A stretch of DNA of 14,882 nt from Larix sibirica (taxonomy: Eukaryota > Streptophyta > Pinopsida > Pinales > Pinaceae): positions 1 to 14,882 of the forward strand of contig NWUY0300012308.1 of NCBI GenBank assembly GCA_004151065.3, written 5' to 3'. Made by a program: the position numbers and the translations under genes. Shown here piece by piece: positions 7,854 to 14,882 of the stretch; the first letter of the stretch is position 1; each line of letters begins with the position of its first letter. The notes under the pieces are model-generated. The model saw only the letters and a program-made list of their open reading frames with translations. It was not told where the DNA came from and ran no database searches.

Positions 7854-8104
7854 TGCATCATCATCATCATCATCTACATCATCATCATCATCATCATCAT
7901 CAACTACATCATCATCAAAGGTATAATTATCTAATTCATCAAGTGTATCATCATAAGTAGCATAGTGTCACAATCATCATCATCATGTACCCTATCATCA
8001 TCATCAACTCAACCATCAAGAGCATCTATCATTGACTATGGTATCATCATCGTCATTTCCAGCACCATCATCTACATCATTACCATCACCATCATCATCA
8101 ACAG
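7854..8104. repeat. (CAT)n / (ATC)n microsatellite region
   Basis: A dense pure-to-near-pure core at 7854-7917 is followed by interrupted CAT/ATC clusters up to about 8104. It lies inside the probable LTR. It is non-coding: the frames contain stops. Confidence 0.95.
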
Positions 8105-8143
8105 TATCATCTAATCAACTCATAAGCTGATATCAAACACCCC

Positions 8144-8258
8144 ACTGTCACTTTACTGTGACATTGCTGTCACCTTACTGTCACTGTGACCTTACTATCA
8201 CCGTCATTCACTTTCACTGTCCTGTCACTGTCACTCACTGACACTGCAATATTGTCAC
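8144..8258. repeat. TGTCAC-rich irregular minisatellite
   Basis: Many copies of ctgtcac / ctgtgac / cttactgtcac occur with irregular spacing of 6-12 bp. The plus-strand frame 8186-8374 (Thr/Leu/Ser-rich) is produced by this repeat and is not a gene. Confidence 0.8.
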
Positions 8259-8800
8259 AAACCCTTGAACATACTTTATGGCATACAAACTCTGCTCTAC
8301 CTTTACTTACTTCAGTTGTTCCTGCTATTCCAACCTTCTTTCTGCTCCTTGCTTGTCAAACATGCAAAGGCTGAATACTGAATATTCTGCCATAGACTAG
8401 GTTGAATCACTGTCGTAAAGGTCATGCATTCATGTACAGTCATAGGCCGAGTTGCTCATTATCCAAGGCTGAATATTCTGTCACAAATGCACCACTAATT
8501 TCTGTCATAACCTAGACTGAAATCCAGTCATGCAAGGCAAATCTGGGCTGGAACATTGTAATACAAGGCCTAGTTTATGACATAAATTGCAGGTCGTTTT
8601 GTCATAGCGTAAACCCTGTCCTTAGAACATAACCTGGTCAACATAAGAATCAGAACCTTAAAACATAAACAATTCTTCTTCACCAAGATGCTTAATTATG
8701 CACTAGAGGCTCCCTGAAATTCGCTAGACTTCCTGTACCTGAGCTTAACCTCGGAGAGATCACATTGCAAGTCCGTCCAATAAATGAGAAGAATGACTCT

Positions 8801-8809
8801 GTATTTATA
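8801..8809 (-). promoter_or_regulatory. TATA-like box of the minus-strand LTR
   Basis: The minus strand reads TATAAATAC followed by agagtcattcttctc. It lies about 765 bp from the proposed LTR 5' end and is the best TATA match I saw in the LTR, compatible with a U3 promoter. Function is inferred from position only. Confidence 0.4.
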
Positions 8810-9183
8810 CTATTCAGGCGTTAGATCTTAGGGCCGACCTGACATTTTTATTAAACCAAAATATAAATGAATTATACATTGCTTTAGAGCCGACATGTCC
8901 TTCCAAATAATAAATTAACATAATGTTGGGGCTTTATCTTCAAGACGGCATATCTCCTCAACCGTGAGGAACCATGTGGCATGCCACCTACCGTTGGAAA
9001 CAGCTTGACGAGGCCTATCAATACATGGAGGTTTTGCATGCATTTGCAATGTCCTTCATACTCTTTTTCTTCAATCAATTTCGGGGCTTCTTCCACATTG
9101 TAAGACCTTCAACCTTCAACACCTTCAACTCTTTGCAAGGAGGGCTTCAATGCAACAAGGATTCCTATATTTCAATAAGGGCC

Positions 9184-9262
9184 CTTCAACGCTTGGGCTT
9201 TTCCTCTTCAACACTTGGATGTTTATCTTTAACGCTTGGGCATACCTCTTCAATGCTTGGTC
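9184..9262. repeat. 21-22 bp tandem repeat within LTR
   Basis: Units with consensus cttcaacgcttggg begin at 9184, 9206, 9227 and 9248. Looser related 'cttcaa...cttgtagg' motifs extend through about 9100-9475. The open frames 8974-9297 (+) and 9125-9310 (-) are by-products of this repeat. Confidence 0.8.
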
Positions 9263-9590
9263 TTTGTAGGGGTTTCTTCCATGTTTCATGCTTGTAGGAG
9301 GACAACTCATCTATGTCTTATCAACGCTACAACAAGAAGGGTCAACGCTTCACAAAGACTCTTAAATGCTTGCTTGTAAGGGACTTCTTCAAAGACAAGC
9401 ACTTGTAGGGCTTTAATGTTCTCTTGTAGGTACTTCAACGTTTTTCATTGCTTCAAGGGCTTCCTCAATGTATCTTCAAGGCATGCATCATCGAGGACTT
9501 CATCATCAATGGAAACACATAGTTCATCAGTCATCCATGACTGTCCTTGACATCAATGACAACCTAATTCAACATGATACAGTTTTATAG

Positions 9591-9763
9591 GAAAGTTTGT
9601 ATATGCCACCCAAATCCATCCCACTTAACATTCTAGTGTTAATGGGTATATGCTCGACCCTGTCGCTGAAGTTAGATTCGTTGAGGAAAGTAGCCATCTA
9701 CAAGTTAGCATAAAATCTATCCAATCTAGCCTACATTCTCACATTGCCTTTTTGCCAATTTGA
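9591..9763 (+). pseudogene. coding block 1 of the decayed gene
   Basis: The frame at 9593 reads KFVYATQIHPT, a stop (TAA 9626-9628), then HSSVNGYMLDPVAEV, RFVEESSHLQVSIKSIQSSL and HSHIAFLPI before TGA at 9761. A possible splice acceptor (ttttatag, 9583-9590) precedes it. Residue composition is that of a globular protein rather than of repeat translation. In the alternative frame, a methionine at 9604 also gives about 35 open codons, but with less natural composition. Confidence 0.45.
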
Positions 9764-9824
9764 CTGTGTAACAACCATCAGTTAATAAATGTTTCTAATC
9801 TCCAATCGATATAAGATGCTCTAG

Positions 9825-10105
9825 GTGCCAATTTACATTGGTGACCGGTCCCAAGCCTACTTCTTTGATGCACCCAATGTGGTCATCCGGCCTCTGACCT
9901 TATCCCCTTCCCACTCAACCATATCAGAATCTGCCCCTATGATCTGGTCCACAGTAGGAAGGAACCGATATGTCCAGTCCCAATTTCCAAAGCTGCATTT
10001 ATCCACTGTAACATTAGGAACGTGCACAGAAAACTCTTACAGTCCTTGCTAAATAAAGTGATCCAAGACCAGCATCTAACAGCAGACTCCTCCCCTTTAT
10101 TTTTT
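9825..10105 (+). pseudogene. coding block 2, several open frames
   Basis: Two plus frames and one minus frame are open here. Plus frame 9825-10052 begins MPIYIGDRSQAYFFDAPNVV. Plus frame 9869-10105 has 79 codons without a stop and includes YDLVHSRKEPICPVPISKAA and HRKLLQSLLNKVIQDQHLTA. The second is the more protein-like in its 3' half and the first in its 5' half, so a frameshift between them is possible. A minus-strand frame (about 9870-10052) containing GNWDWTYRFLPTVDQIIGAD is the rival explanation and cannot be excluded. Strand choice rests on the neighbouring plus-strand blocks. Confidence 0.4.
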
Positions 10106-10158
10106 TAAAGTTGGCTTAGAGCCATTTGAAACTTTGTTGATGTTAAATAGTTTTACAG

Positions 10159-10320
10159 GTGGGAGGAGGATATTATCTGCATGGTTGAAAAGAACAAAGA
10201 GAAGCAGAATAAACTGTTCATTTCCTTTGAATGTGAGACTTTTAAAGCTGAAAAGCAAGTTGAAGACCATATCAATCACTAGTTGCCACTTGACTCACCT
10301 GATTGGACATGAAACTGTAG
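10159..10320 (+). pseudogene. coding block 3 (internal exon with frameshift)
   Basis: A splice acceptor (aatagttttacag, ending 10158) precedes the frame at 10160: WEEDIICMVEKNKEKQNKLF then ISFECETFKAEKQVEDHINH, stopped by TAG at 10280. In the frame one base on, HLTHLIGHETV continues to the donor at 10320|GT. The switch of frame around 10280-10290 implies a small indel. The frame starting at 10134 is open over the whole block but in the first part gives an unnatural Lys/Arg-rich sequence. Confidence 0.5.
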
Positions 10321-10471
10321 GTTTGCTTCTATTCAAATTATATATGTGTGTATGTGTGCACACGTGGGTGTGTCTTGCAATTTTGAGTACTGTATTTACT
10401 ATTTTTTACTTACCCTCAAGTTAACGATGAGAGTGGCACAGCTTATCTTTTCATCTCTTGTTGGAAATCAG
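10321..10471 (+). other. probable GT-AG intron, 151 bp
   Basis: Begins GTTTGCTTC after ...actgtag and ends ttgttggaaatcag. It is AT-rich with a short (TG)n-like tract (about 10342-10370). Joining 10320 to 10472 keeps the reading frame (split Gly codon G|GA) and gives GHETVGCAVNIGTMKIGRLN without a stop. Confidence 0.5.
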
Positions 10472-10843
10472 GATGTGCAGTGAACATTGGCACCATGAAA
10501 ATAGGAAGACTGAATTTCAATTCAGATGATGATCAGACAGACAAAACTTGCAGTGAAATGCAAAGATACAGATGCAGGGATTTTTATCACAGGAAGAGCT
10601 ACAAGTTGTCAATCAGAAAACAATCTCAAGTGAGGGCTATCTCATTCTCCTGTTGAAAATAAATCTACAAATGATCACAATTGTTTCAAACTGTTGGGAA
10701 ATAGAAATAAAGAATCAAGCAAACCCAAGGAAGCTGTAATTAGACAATTGCTGACTCGGGAACTGCGGACAGATAGAATGTCTTCAAACTCCCGGAAAAT
10801 AAATGGGGGAATAGCTTGTTCGGCTAGAGAATCAAGAAAATAA
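10472..10843 (+). pseudogene. coding block 4 (terminal exon)
   Basis: The frame from 10471 is open for 61 codons: CAVNIGTMKIGRLNFNSDDD, QTDKTCSEMQRYRCRDFYHR and KSYKLSIRKQSQ, to TGA at 10654. A second frame, open 10634-10840, carries on with NKSTNDHNCFKLLGNRNKES and RQLLTRELRTDRMSSNSRKI, ending at TAA 10841. The 20-bp overlap of the two frames suggests a one-base indel near 10640. Basic and Ser-rich, with an acidic DDD patch. No domain recognised. Confidence 0.5.
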
Positions 10844-13200
10844 TCTTACAAAGTTCTGAAGAACGATGGTCCTTTTATGATGATTATTTGAAGGTGGAAA
10901 TCATGGTTATAAAATATATGCAATGAACACTATGTAAAGTACTTTCCTAGAAATGGAGGCTATTTTTGTTGTCACGTCATGAGAAATTACATCCACAACT
11001 TGACCTTAAGCTAAAAAAAATTCCTAATCTCCTCATTTTACCTTAGATTATGCCTTGAGTACGTAAACAACTATGCATATTTCTAATTTCCATTCACTAA
11101 CAAGTGCCTACAACTTTGATCATATGTTATTTGACCAAAATAGCTCATGTATCTTGAGCCATTGTCCCTACAAGGGTTTGACTTTTGAATGTTTATACCT
11201 AGTCTAGTACCTTTTTTTGCACAAGACAACATCGTGTGCTTGGAATATAGTTGCATTCCCTTACAACACTCGTTCCCTCCATTGTAATATAGCATACTTT
11301 TTCTTTTTTGCGCTGAGAAAAACATGAAAAAGAAAAAACCATTAAAAACATAAAAAATCAAAGGGGTGGGGGTGAAGTATATCAAACTTTGTAATTTTTT
11401 ATGTCAACGTGATAGCCATCAGTGAATGTCACCCTTGAACATAAGACATGTTTGTGTCAAAACTCTTGCAATTGAGATTAGTATTGCTTAGGAGGTTGTA
11501 CCGTGATGACAAGTTACTCTACCGATTGGTTATACTTCCAGTCATCATGAAGGCCCTATTCAATGCCTCTAGTGTTGGTGGTTTTCATTGGTTTATATTT
11601 GAGTATTGGTTATTTCCCAAGTCATATTAGTGTTTTGTTTATGTTCAAGGGAATTTCATAAGCCTGTGTCAACCATTCCTCATATTTTTTACCATGCATG
11701 TCGACCATCCCGTTATCAAGAAACATATTGTTGTTTTATTACTTTGAGTTCCATCAATCAATTCAGTTACATGTTTCATGTTAGATGATGAGAGATGCCT
11801 TAATTCTCTCCTTCTAATGAGCCTCTTCCTGTTGAATTCAATTCATTATCCGCTAATTAGGTTTAGAGACATTTGACAATACCTAGGGGATTGAAAACAT
11901 CATTGACTCCTATTAGACTGATTCAGTTAGATATCCAACATTAGATCATTTATACACACCTGATGATTGTACTTTGTGCCTTGGAACCCATTATCATTAT
12001 CAGTGGATTTCACTATGTCTGTTAACGATATAAATCAATGGTCGATAATTAGATGATTTTTTTCTATGTTTGACTACAAATCATTTATTGACATAAAAAG
12101 CTCATATAATTTATAGTTTGGATTGAATACCTTAGGAAGTGATGACATCATCAACATATGTCATCACCCAAGTTGCACACGAAGGCACCACTATATAATG
12201 GATGTGTTGGAAACTCAGTTGATAAATGATTCTAGATTCTCAATAGTTCTTTGATATACACTCAGATGTAGATCCACATTGTATTTTCCGGTGGCTATGA
12301 TCTCTTTTGACATGGATCCACTGTGTATTGTTCGTGGCCATGCTTGTTTACTTTTTCATAGTTCACGAATTGACCATGCATTTTTCTATGGCTATGATAA
12401 TTATAACTAAACATGCATATTCCCACCTCGGGGGGAAGTTTTGAATTTGGTATTTTGGTTTATGTTTGCAAGTGTTTTTGAATCCAAAGCCAATGAAGAT
12501 CTTCCTTGGCTCACTCAACAACATCCTATGTTTGCAATGCATTTTGACCGTTAATATCTCTTCTAACCTCGTACATCGAGGGGGATTATGATATATGGAT
12601 ATTTCACACCCTTGATATGAGGAACACAAATATATGATGCTAGAATTACTCAGAATCGATGAAAGAAGCGTAGGATACCAAGTTTAGATCATGAGTTTGC
12701 ATGCCTATAGACTATGGCCATGCTTTTCCACAGTAGTCTAGCACAGTTGATCTATATAAGAACTACAGTTGCATCTCAAAATCCATAAATTAGGAGACAC
12801 TCCAATAACAAATCAAGTATTCATATGTCTCTACTATTTCCTTTTAAAATTAATTGATCAATATTCTTCCCTTCACCCTCCTACCAAAAAAAAAAATTGG
12901 CATTAAACATGTTTATGATTGTGTTATTTGGTAGTAAAATGCAAATGGATTCAAGAGAAAGGTGTTAGTTTTATTTGTGTAGGTATAGGTACATCGTCCC
13001 AACAATAAGGAAAAGGATTGGCACACTTTGGAGTATCAAACCACTAAAGGAAACATGCTTTTCCCTCTTTCTTCCTCTCTTTCAATTTGAGATTTGACTT
13101 GCATGTAGATCTAAGGAAATACTATAGGAATCTACACTCACGACTGTTAGAGAGCTTGACCCACTCTCGAGAGAGAATCATCCTAGGAAAATTAGGGGGA
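10844..13200. other. intergenic DNA without recognised genes
   Basis: AT-rich, mostly featureless. Open frames at 11083-11385 (-), 11448-11630 (+), 11606-11788 (+) and 12363-12629 (-) have no recognisable domain and ordinary chance lengths. The stretch at 11490-11560 (RRLYRDDKLLYRLVI) faintly resembles the spacer before a retroelement integrase zinc motif, but His and Cys ligands are not seen. An A10 run is present near 12886-12896. Bases 13141-13200 begin a different sequence beside the truncated gypsy fragment. Confidence 0.45.
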
Positions 13201-13412
13201 TTCACATAACAACAATACCATATTTGCAACCCATGCAGAATGTCACACCTTAAAGATGTTTTTGCATCCAACAACTTCCTTAAATCCTTTTGAATAAAAG
13301 GATCAAAGATTGGATGATTTTTTTGTAACTTCTATTGAAATGACTTTAGGTCCTCCTTGAGGGGAATTACATGTTGTATGATCTACATATCATATGTCTT
13401 TAAGTCTTTGTA
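13201..13412 (-). pseudogene. Ty3/gypsy reverse transcriptase, N-terminal part only
   Basis: Minus-strand translation YKDLKTYDM, a stop, IIQHVIPLKEDLKSFQ, a stop, then KLQKNHPIFDPFIQKDLRKL and LDAK. After a frameshift it reads NIFKV, a stop, and HSAWVANMVLLLC. This is the start of plant gypsy RT ('DLKTYD..IIQH.IPLK....P..QKLR..HP......I.KEL.KLLDA.II..VRHS.WVAN.V'). The catalytic YxDD region is absent because recognisable sequence ends at 13201. Confidence 0.8.
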
Positions 13413-13774
13413 TGTCCCTGTGAATATGACATTATATTTCTTGAACAATTAGACATTTGCTTGTTTCTGTCTCTGAGCAGCAGGTCCCCAAATTTATATT
13501 CTTAGGATATTTGTAGTACCAAGATGGATCATCTCAAAATCATGGAAGAAATATTGTTCTTGACATCATCTGGCTTCATGAATTTTATTTAGATATTTAA
13601 CATCGTTTTGAAAGTCAAAACTCCTTTAAGCATGGCGTTGCCTTTGCTATCCACCATGTGATATCTGCAATTTTGCACTGTCTAGGCATGTTCCTCATCG
13701 TTTATAATTGTATGTTTGAATGTGTCTTCATTGATGATGAATGTGTTATTTTTATCATTATCATCAAACACTCA
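13413..13774 (-). pseudogene. linker between RNase H and RT of the gypsy fragment
   Basis: After the stop at 13775-13777 the frame continues VFDDNDKNNTFIINEDTFKH and TIINDEEHA, matching the acidic 'VFDDDEQI..F....TF' spacer found after this RNase H type. Further on, HDFEMIHLGTTNILRI (about 13490-13545) and FKKYNVIFTGTYKDLKTYD (about 13395-13450) correspond to the known 'NLG' segment and to the 'F..F.DVFAW.Y.DLKTYD' segment that leads into RT. Frames change at least twice. Confidence 0.7.
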
Positions 13775-14240
13775 TCAGTTGGTCAAATTATCCAGCACCG
13801 AGGGCTCAAAAATAAATTCAATAGAGAAACCATCATTCAATGGATTAAACCTAGAAACAACATTAGCCAAAGTGTCCCCAGCTGCATTTTCTTGGAGTAA
13901 GGAATGGAAGTAATGTTAAATGCATCAAAATTATTAATCAAATTCAAAATATCCATCTGATAACTATCCAAGTGTGGAGAAAGACAATATATAGAGTTTC
14001 TTATCTATCTAACAATTATTTAGGAGTCACCAAACAATTTCAATAATTTTACCTTAAGGTCAATATCTTCTTGAACACCTTGAATCAAAGCCTCATACTC
14101 AGTTGTATGTTGGTACACTTGAATTCTATCCAACGAGAGATTAGGGTTAGTTTATTTGATGGATCAATTAGGATGCAGCCTTCCCTAGCTCCTTGGAGTG
14201 ACTTGGAGCCATTAAAAAATAAATTCCAAATGTTAGTATC
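13775..14240 (-). pseudogene. Ty3/gypsy RNase H-like domain (broken)
   Basis: Minus-strand translation: WNLFFNGSKSLQGAREGCIL (FFNG at 14208-14219, where the first catalytic Asp is replaced by Asn), then LISRWIEFKCTN. A frameshift precedes TEYEALIQGVQEDIDLKVKL (catalytic Glu in EYEA, about 14089-14100) and LFGDS (14023-14031). IRNSIYCLSPHLDSYQ, then NNFDAFNITSIPYSK, a second frameshift, and AAGDTLANVVSRFNPLND (Asp at 13874-13876) follow. It ends FSIEFIFEPSVLDNLTN at 13777. Order, spacing and the 'SVELIFRPSVPDN'-like tail match the RNase H of plant gypsy elements. Loss of one catalytic Asp, two frameshifts and internal stops make it non-functional. Confidence 0.85.
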
Positions 14241-14882
14241 TATAATTGGGTTAGAAGAACTAGGGCTAGATAGCTTTACTATATTGCAATCATTGTTATC
14301 AATATGTTTGCAATGAAGCAGTTCAAACTGTGCTTCAAATTCTAGAGGTGATTCTCATGCTACATAACAACCAAAATCCATTTCCAGAAACTATTCCTAA
14401 AACATAATGTGTGAAATTAGTAGGCTCGTTTTGTCCTTCAAATCCTGTCACAATATGTTTTATATTCACTTCTCGATCAACTTTGATTTGATTCACTTGT
14501 ACTTTGTAAGGTAGCACTTCTCCAAATTAGCTCTAAATTCGACTATGAATTTGGAAAAGGGCCTCAAATGCCTCTATTTTAGTTGAATATGNGTGACCAT
14601 GGTTTATCAAGTTAATCAAAGGGTAAATGTTTGGCTAAGAAGTGGCATTGGCTATTTATCTTATGTTGAGGAGGGTCTATAGACATCATTCCAGATGTGT
14701 TTATCATCATTGGGCCTCATTTTTATTACTTGGCCTCTCCTAGCCAAATCGCATTTCTAGAGAGGGGGCGCACTTGTGGGCAGCACGACTTCTTGGTTAC
14801 ACCATGATTTATGTGGAGGTTATGTTATGTCCCTAGGGGGGCAACATAGCCCCTAGGAGACCCCTTTCTATGTATTATCATC
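14241..14882. other. unassigned region at right edge, possibly upstream gypsy sequence
   Basis: On the minus strand, 14241-14340 stays open in the RNase H frame (LEFEAQFELLHCKHIDNND), so it probably belongs to the same polyprotein. The overlapping minus frame 14335-14517 (YKVQVNQIKVDREVNIKHIV) is of unknown family. From 14518 to the end nothing is recognised. The sequence contains one undetermined base (n at 14592) and a hairpin at 14832-14857. Confidence 0.4.
14832..14857. repeat. 8-bp inverted repeat (CCTAGGGG / CCCCTAGG)
   Basis: CCTAGGGG (14832-14839) and CCCCTAGG (14850-14857) are separated by 10 bases. It is a short GC-rich stem in an otherwise unassigned region. Confidence 0.85.

Larger units (their letters stand above)
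7411..9574 (-). mobile_element. probable Ty1-copia-like LTR (possibly solo), about 2.16 kb
   Basis: On the minus strand the element begins TGTTGAATTAGGTTGTCATT (from 9574), continues with 'GATGTCAAGGACAG...', and ends CACCCCTCGCCTCAGTGTCC then CCGGTATGTTCAACA (7411). Both ends resemble plant copia LTRs, and the termini are a perfect TGTTGAA...TTCAACA inverted repeat. Inside are, in minus-strand order, a 21-bp array, a TATA-like box (8802-8809), a TGTCAC minisatellite, a CAT tract, a 40-bp array and a terminal hairpin. No PBS follows the 7411 end, no polypurine tract precedes the 9574 end, and the 5-bp flanks differ (gaaat versus tgata). I therefore read it as an old solo LTR or an LTR left by a rearranged element. 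Boundaries are inferred by eye. Confidence 0.6.
9591..10843 (+). pseudogene. decayed multi-exon host-gene-like sequence, family unknown
   Basis: Four coding-like blocks in the same orientation lie within 1.25 kb: 9591-9760, 9825-10105, 10159-10320 and 10472-10840. They do not resemble the retroelement proteins nearby. A GT-AG intron (10321-10471) can be removed with exact phase agreement, which supports a spliced cellular gene. Damage includes an in-frame TAA (9626), an apparent frameshift within block 3 (between about 10280 and 10290), and a frame change between 10634 and 10653 in block 4. The last block ends at TAA 10841-10843. The left end abuts the LTR (9574), so upstream exons may have been displaced. 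I cannot name the protein; the C-terminal half is Lys/Arg/Ser-rich with an acidic patch. It could also be a gene fragment carried by a transposon. Confidence 0.5.
13201..14240 (-). mobile_element. Ty3/gypsy retrotransposon pol fragment (degenerate)
   Basis: Minus-strand remnant of a plant Ty3/gypsy polyprotein: RNase H-like domain (about 14240-13775), a linker (about 13775-13413), then the reverse transcriptase N-terminus (13412-13201). At 13201 recognisable RT sequence stops, well before its catalytic core. The remainder of RT, the second RNase H and the integrase are missing from the window, so the element is truncated or rearranged. Several frameshifts and stops are present throughout. The plus-strand frames at 13658-13913 and 14071-14316 are antisense shadows of this element. 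Confidence 0.8.

Noticed and set aside
7854-8104. CRISPR-like or regulatory array reading of the CAT/ATC repeats
   Set aside because: Simple trinucleotide microsatellite without spacers, in a eukaryotic LTR context.
8186-8374. Thr/Ser/Leu-rich plus-strand frame
   Set aside because: Derived from the TGTCAC minisatellite within the probable LTR.
8974-9310. Overlapping plus and minus frames at 8974-9297 and 9125-9310
   Set aside because: Both run through the 21-bp array of the LTR; their repetitive peptides reflect the DNA repeat.
11448-11630. Possible retroelement integrase zinc-binding spacer (RRLYRDDKLLYRLVI)
   Set aside because: The His/Cys ligands and following integrase motifs could not be found; similarity is too weak.
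13658-14316. Plus-strand frames at 13658-13900, 13716-13913 and 14071-14316
   Set aside because: They are antisense to the recognisable gypsy RNase H and its linker.

Overview
The window looks like intergenic DNA from a large, transposon-rich plant nuclear genome. It is AT-rich, has no bacterial-style gene packing, and contains decayed plant LINE, Ty1-copia-like LTR and Ty3/gypsy sequence plus GT-AG intron traces. A gymnosperm such as a conifer is plausible, but that is an inference from the retroelement types. No intact protein-coding gene was found. Nearly every recognisable coding stretch is broken by stops and frameshifts.

Left part (1-2962): the first 248 bases are the 3' end of a plus-strand copia-like LTR, followed by a degenerate primer-binding-site region. 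After an AT-rich gap comes a 5'-truncated LINE (about 640-2962, plus strand). It carries, in order, the reverse transcriptase catalytic FVDD motif, the downstream RT/connector region, a zf-RVT-like domain, a plant-type RNase H and a 3' tail ending in A8.

Middle-left (2963-7410): a higher-GC, gene-like insert (about 3112-3771) lies between two ~125-130 bp direct repeats. AT-rich DNA follows, with several separate local duplications: a 33-bp triplet, a 68-bp tandem pair with a third copy about 440 bp away, and an 84-bp duplication at a 140-bp offset. Positions 6081-7410 hold nothing I can identify.

Middle (7411-10843): a probable minus-strand copia-like LTR of about 2.16 kb (7411-9574) has TGTTGAA...TTCAACA termini, a terminal hairpin, a 40-bp tandem array, a (CAT)n tract, a TGTCAC-rich minisatellite, a TATA-like box and a 21-bp array. 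It shares a 26-nt motif with the LTR at the left edge. Immediately to its right is the most interesting item: a decayed multi-exon host-gene-like sequence (9591-10843, plus strand), including a GT-AG intron whose removal preserves reading frame. I could not identify its family.

Right part (10844-14882): about 2.3 kb without recognisable genes is followed by a minus-strand Ty3/gypsy pol fragment (about 13201-14240). In it an RNase H-like domain lies upstream of the reverse transcriptase N-terminus, joined by a recognisable linker. The end of the window is unassigned. The parts do not form a pathway; the window is best read as layered retroelement debris around one eroded gene fragment.
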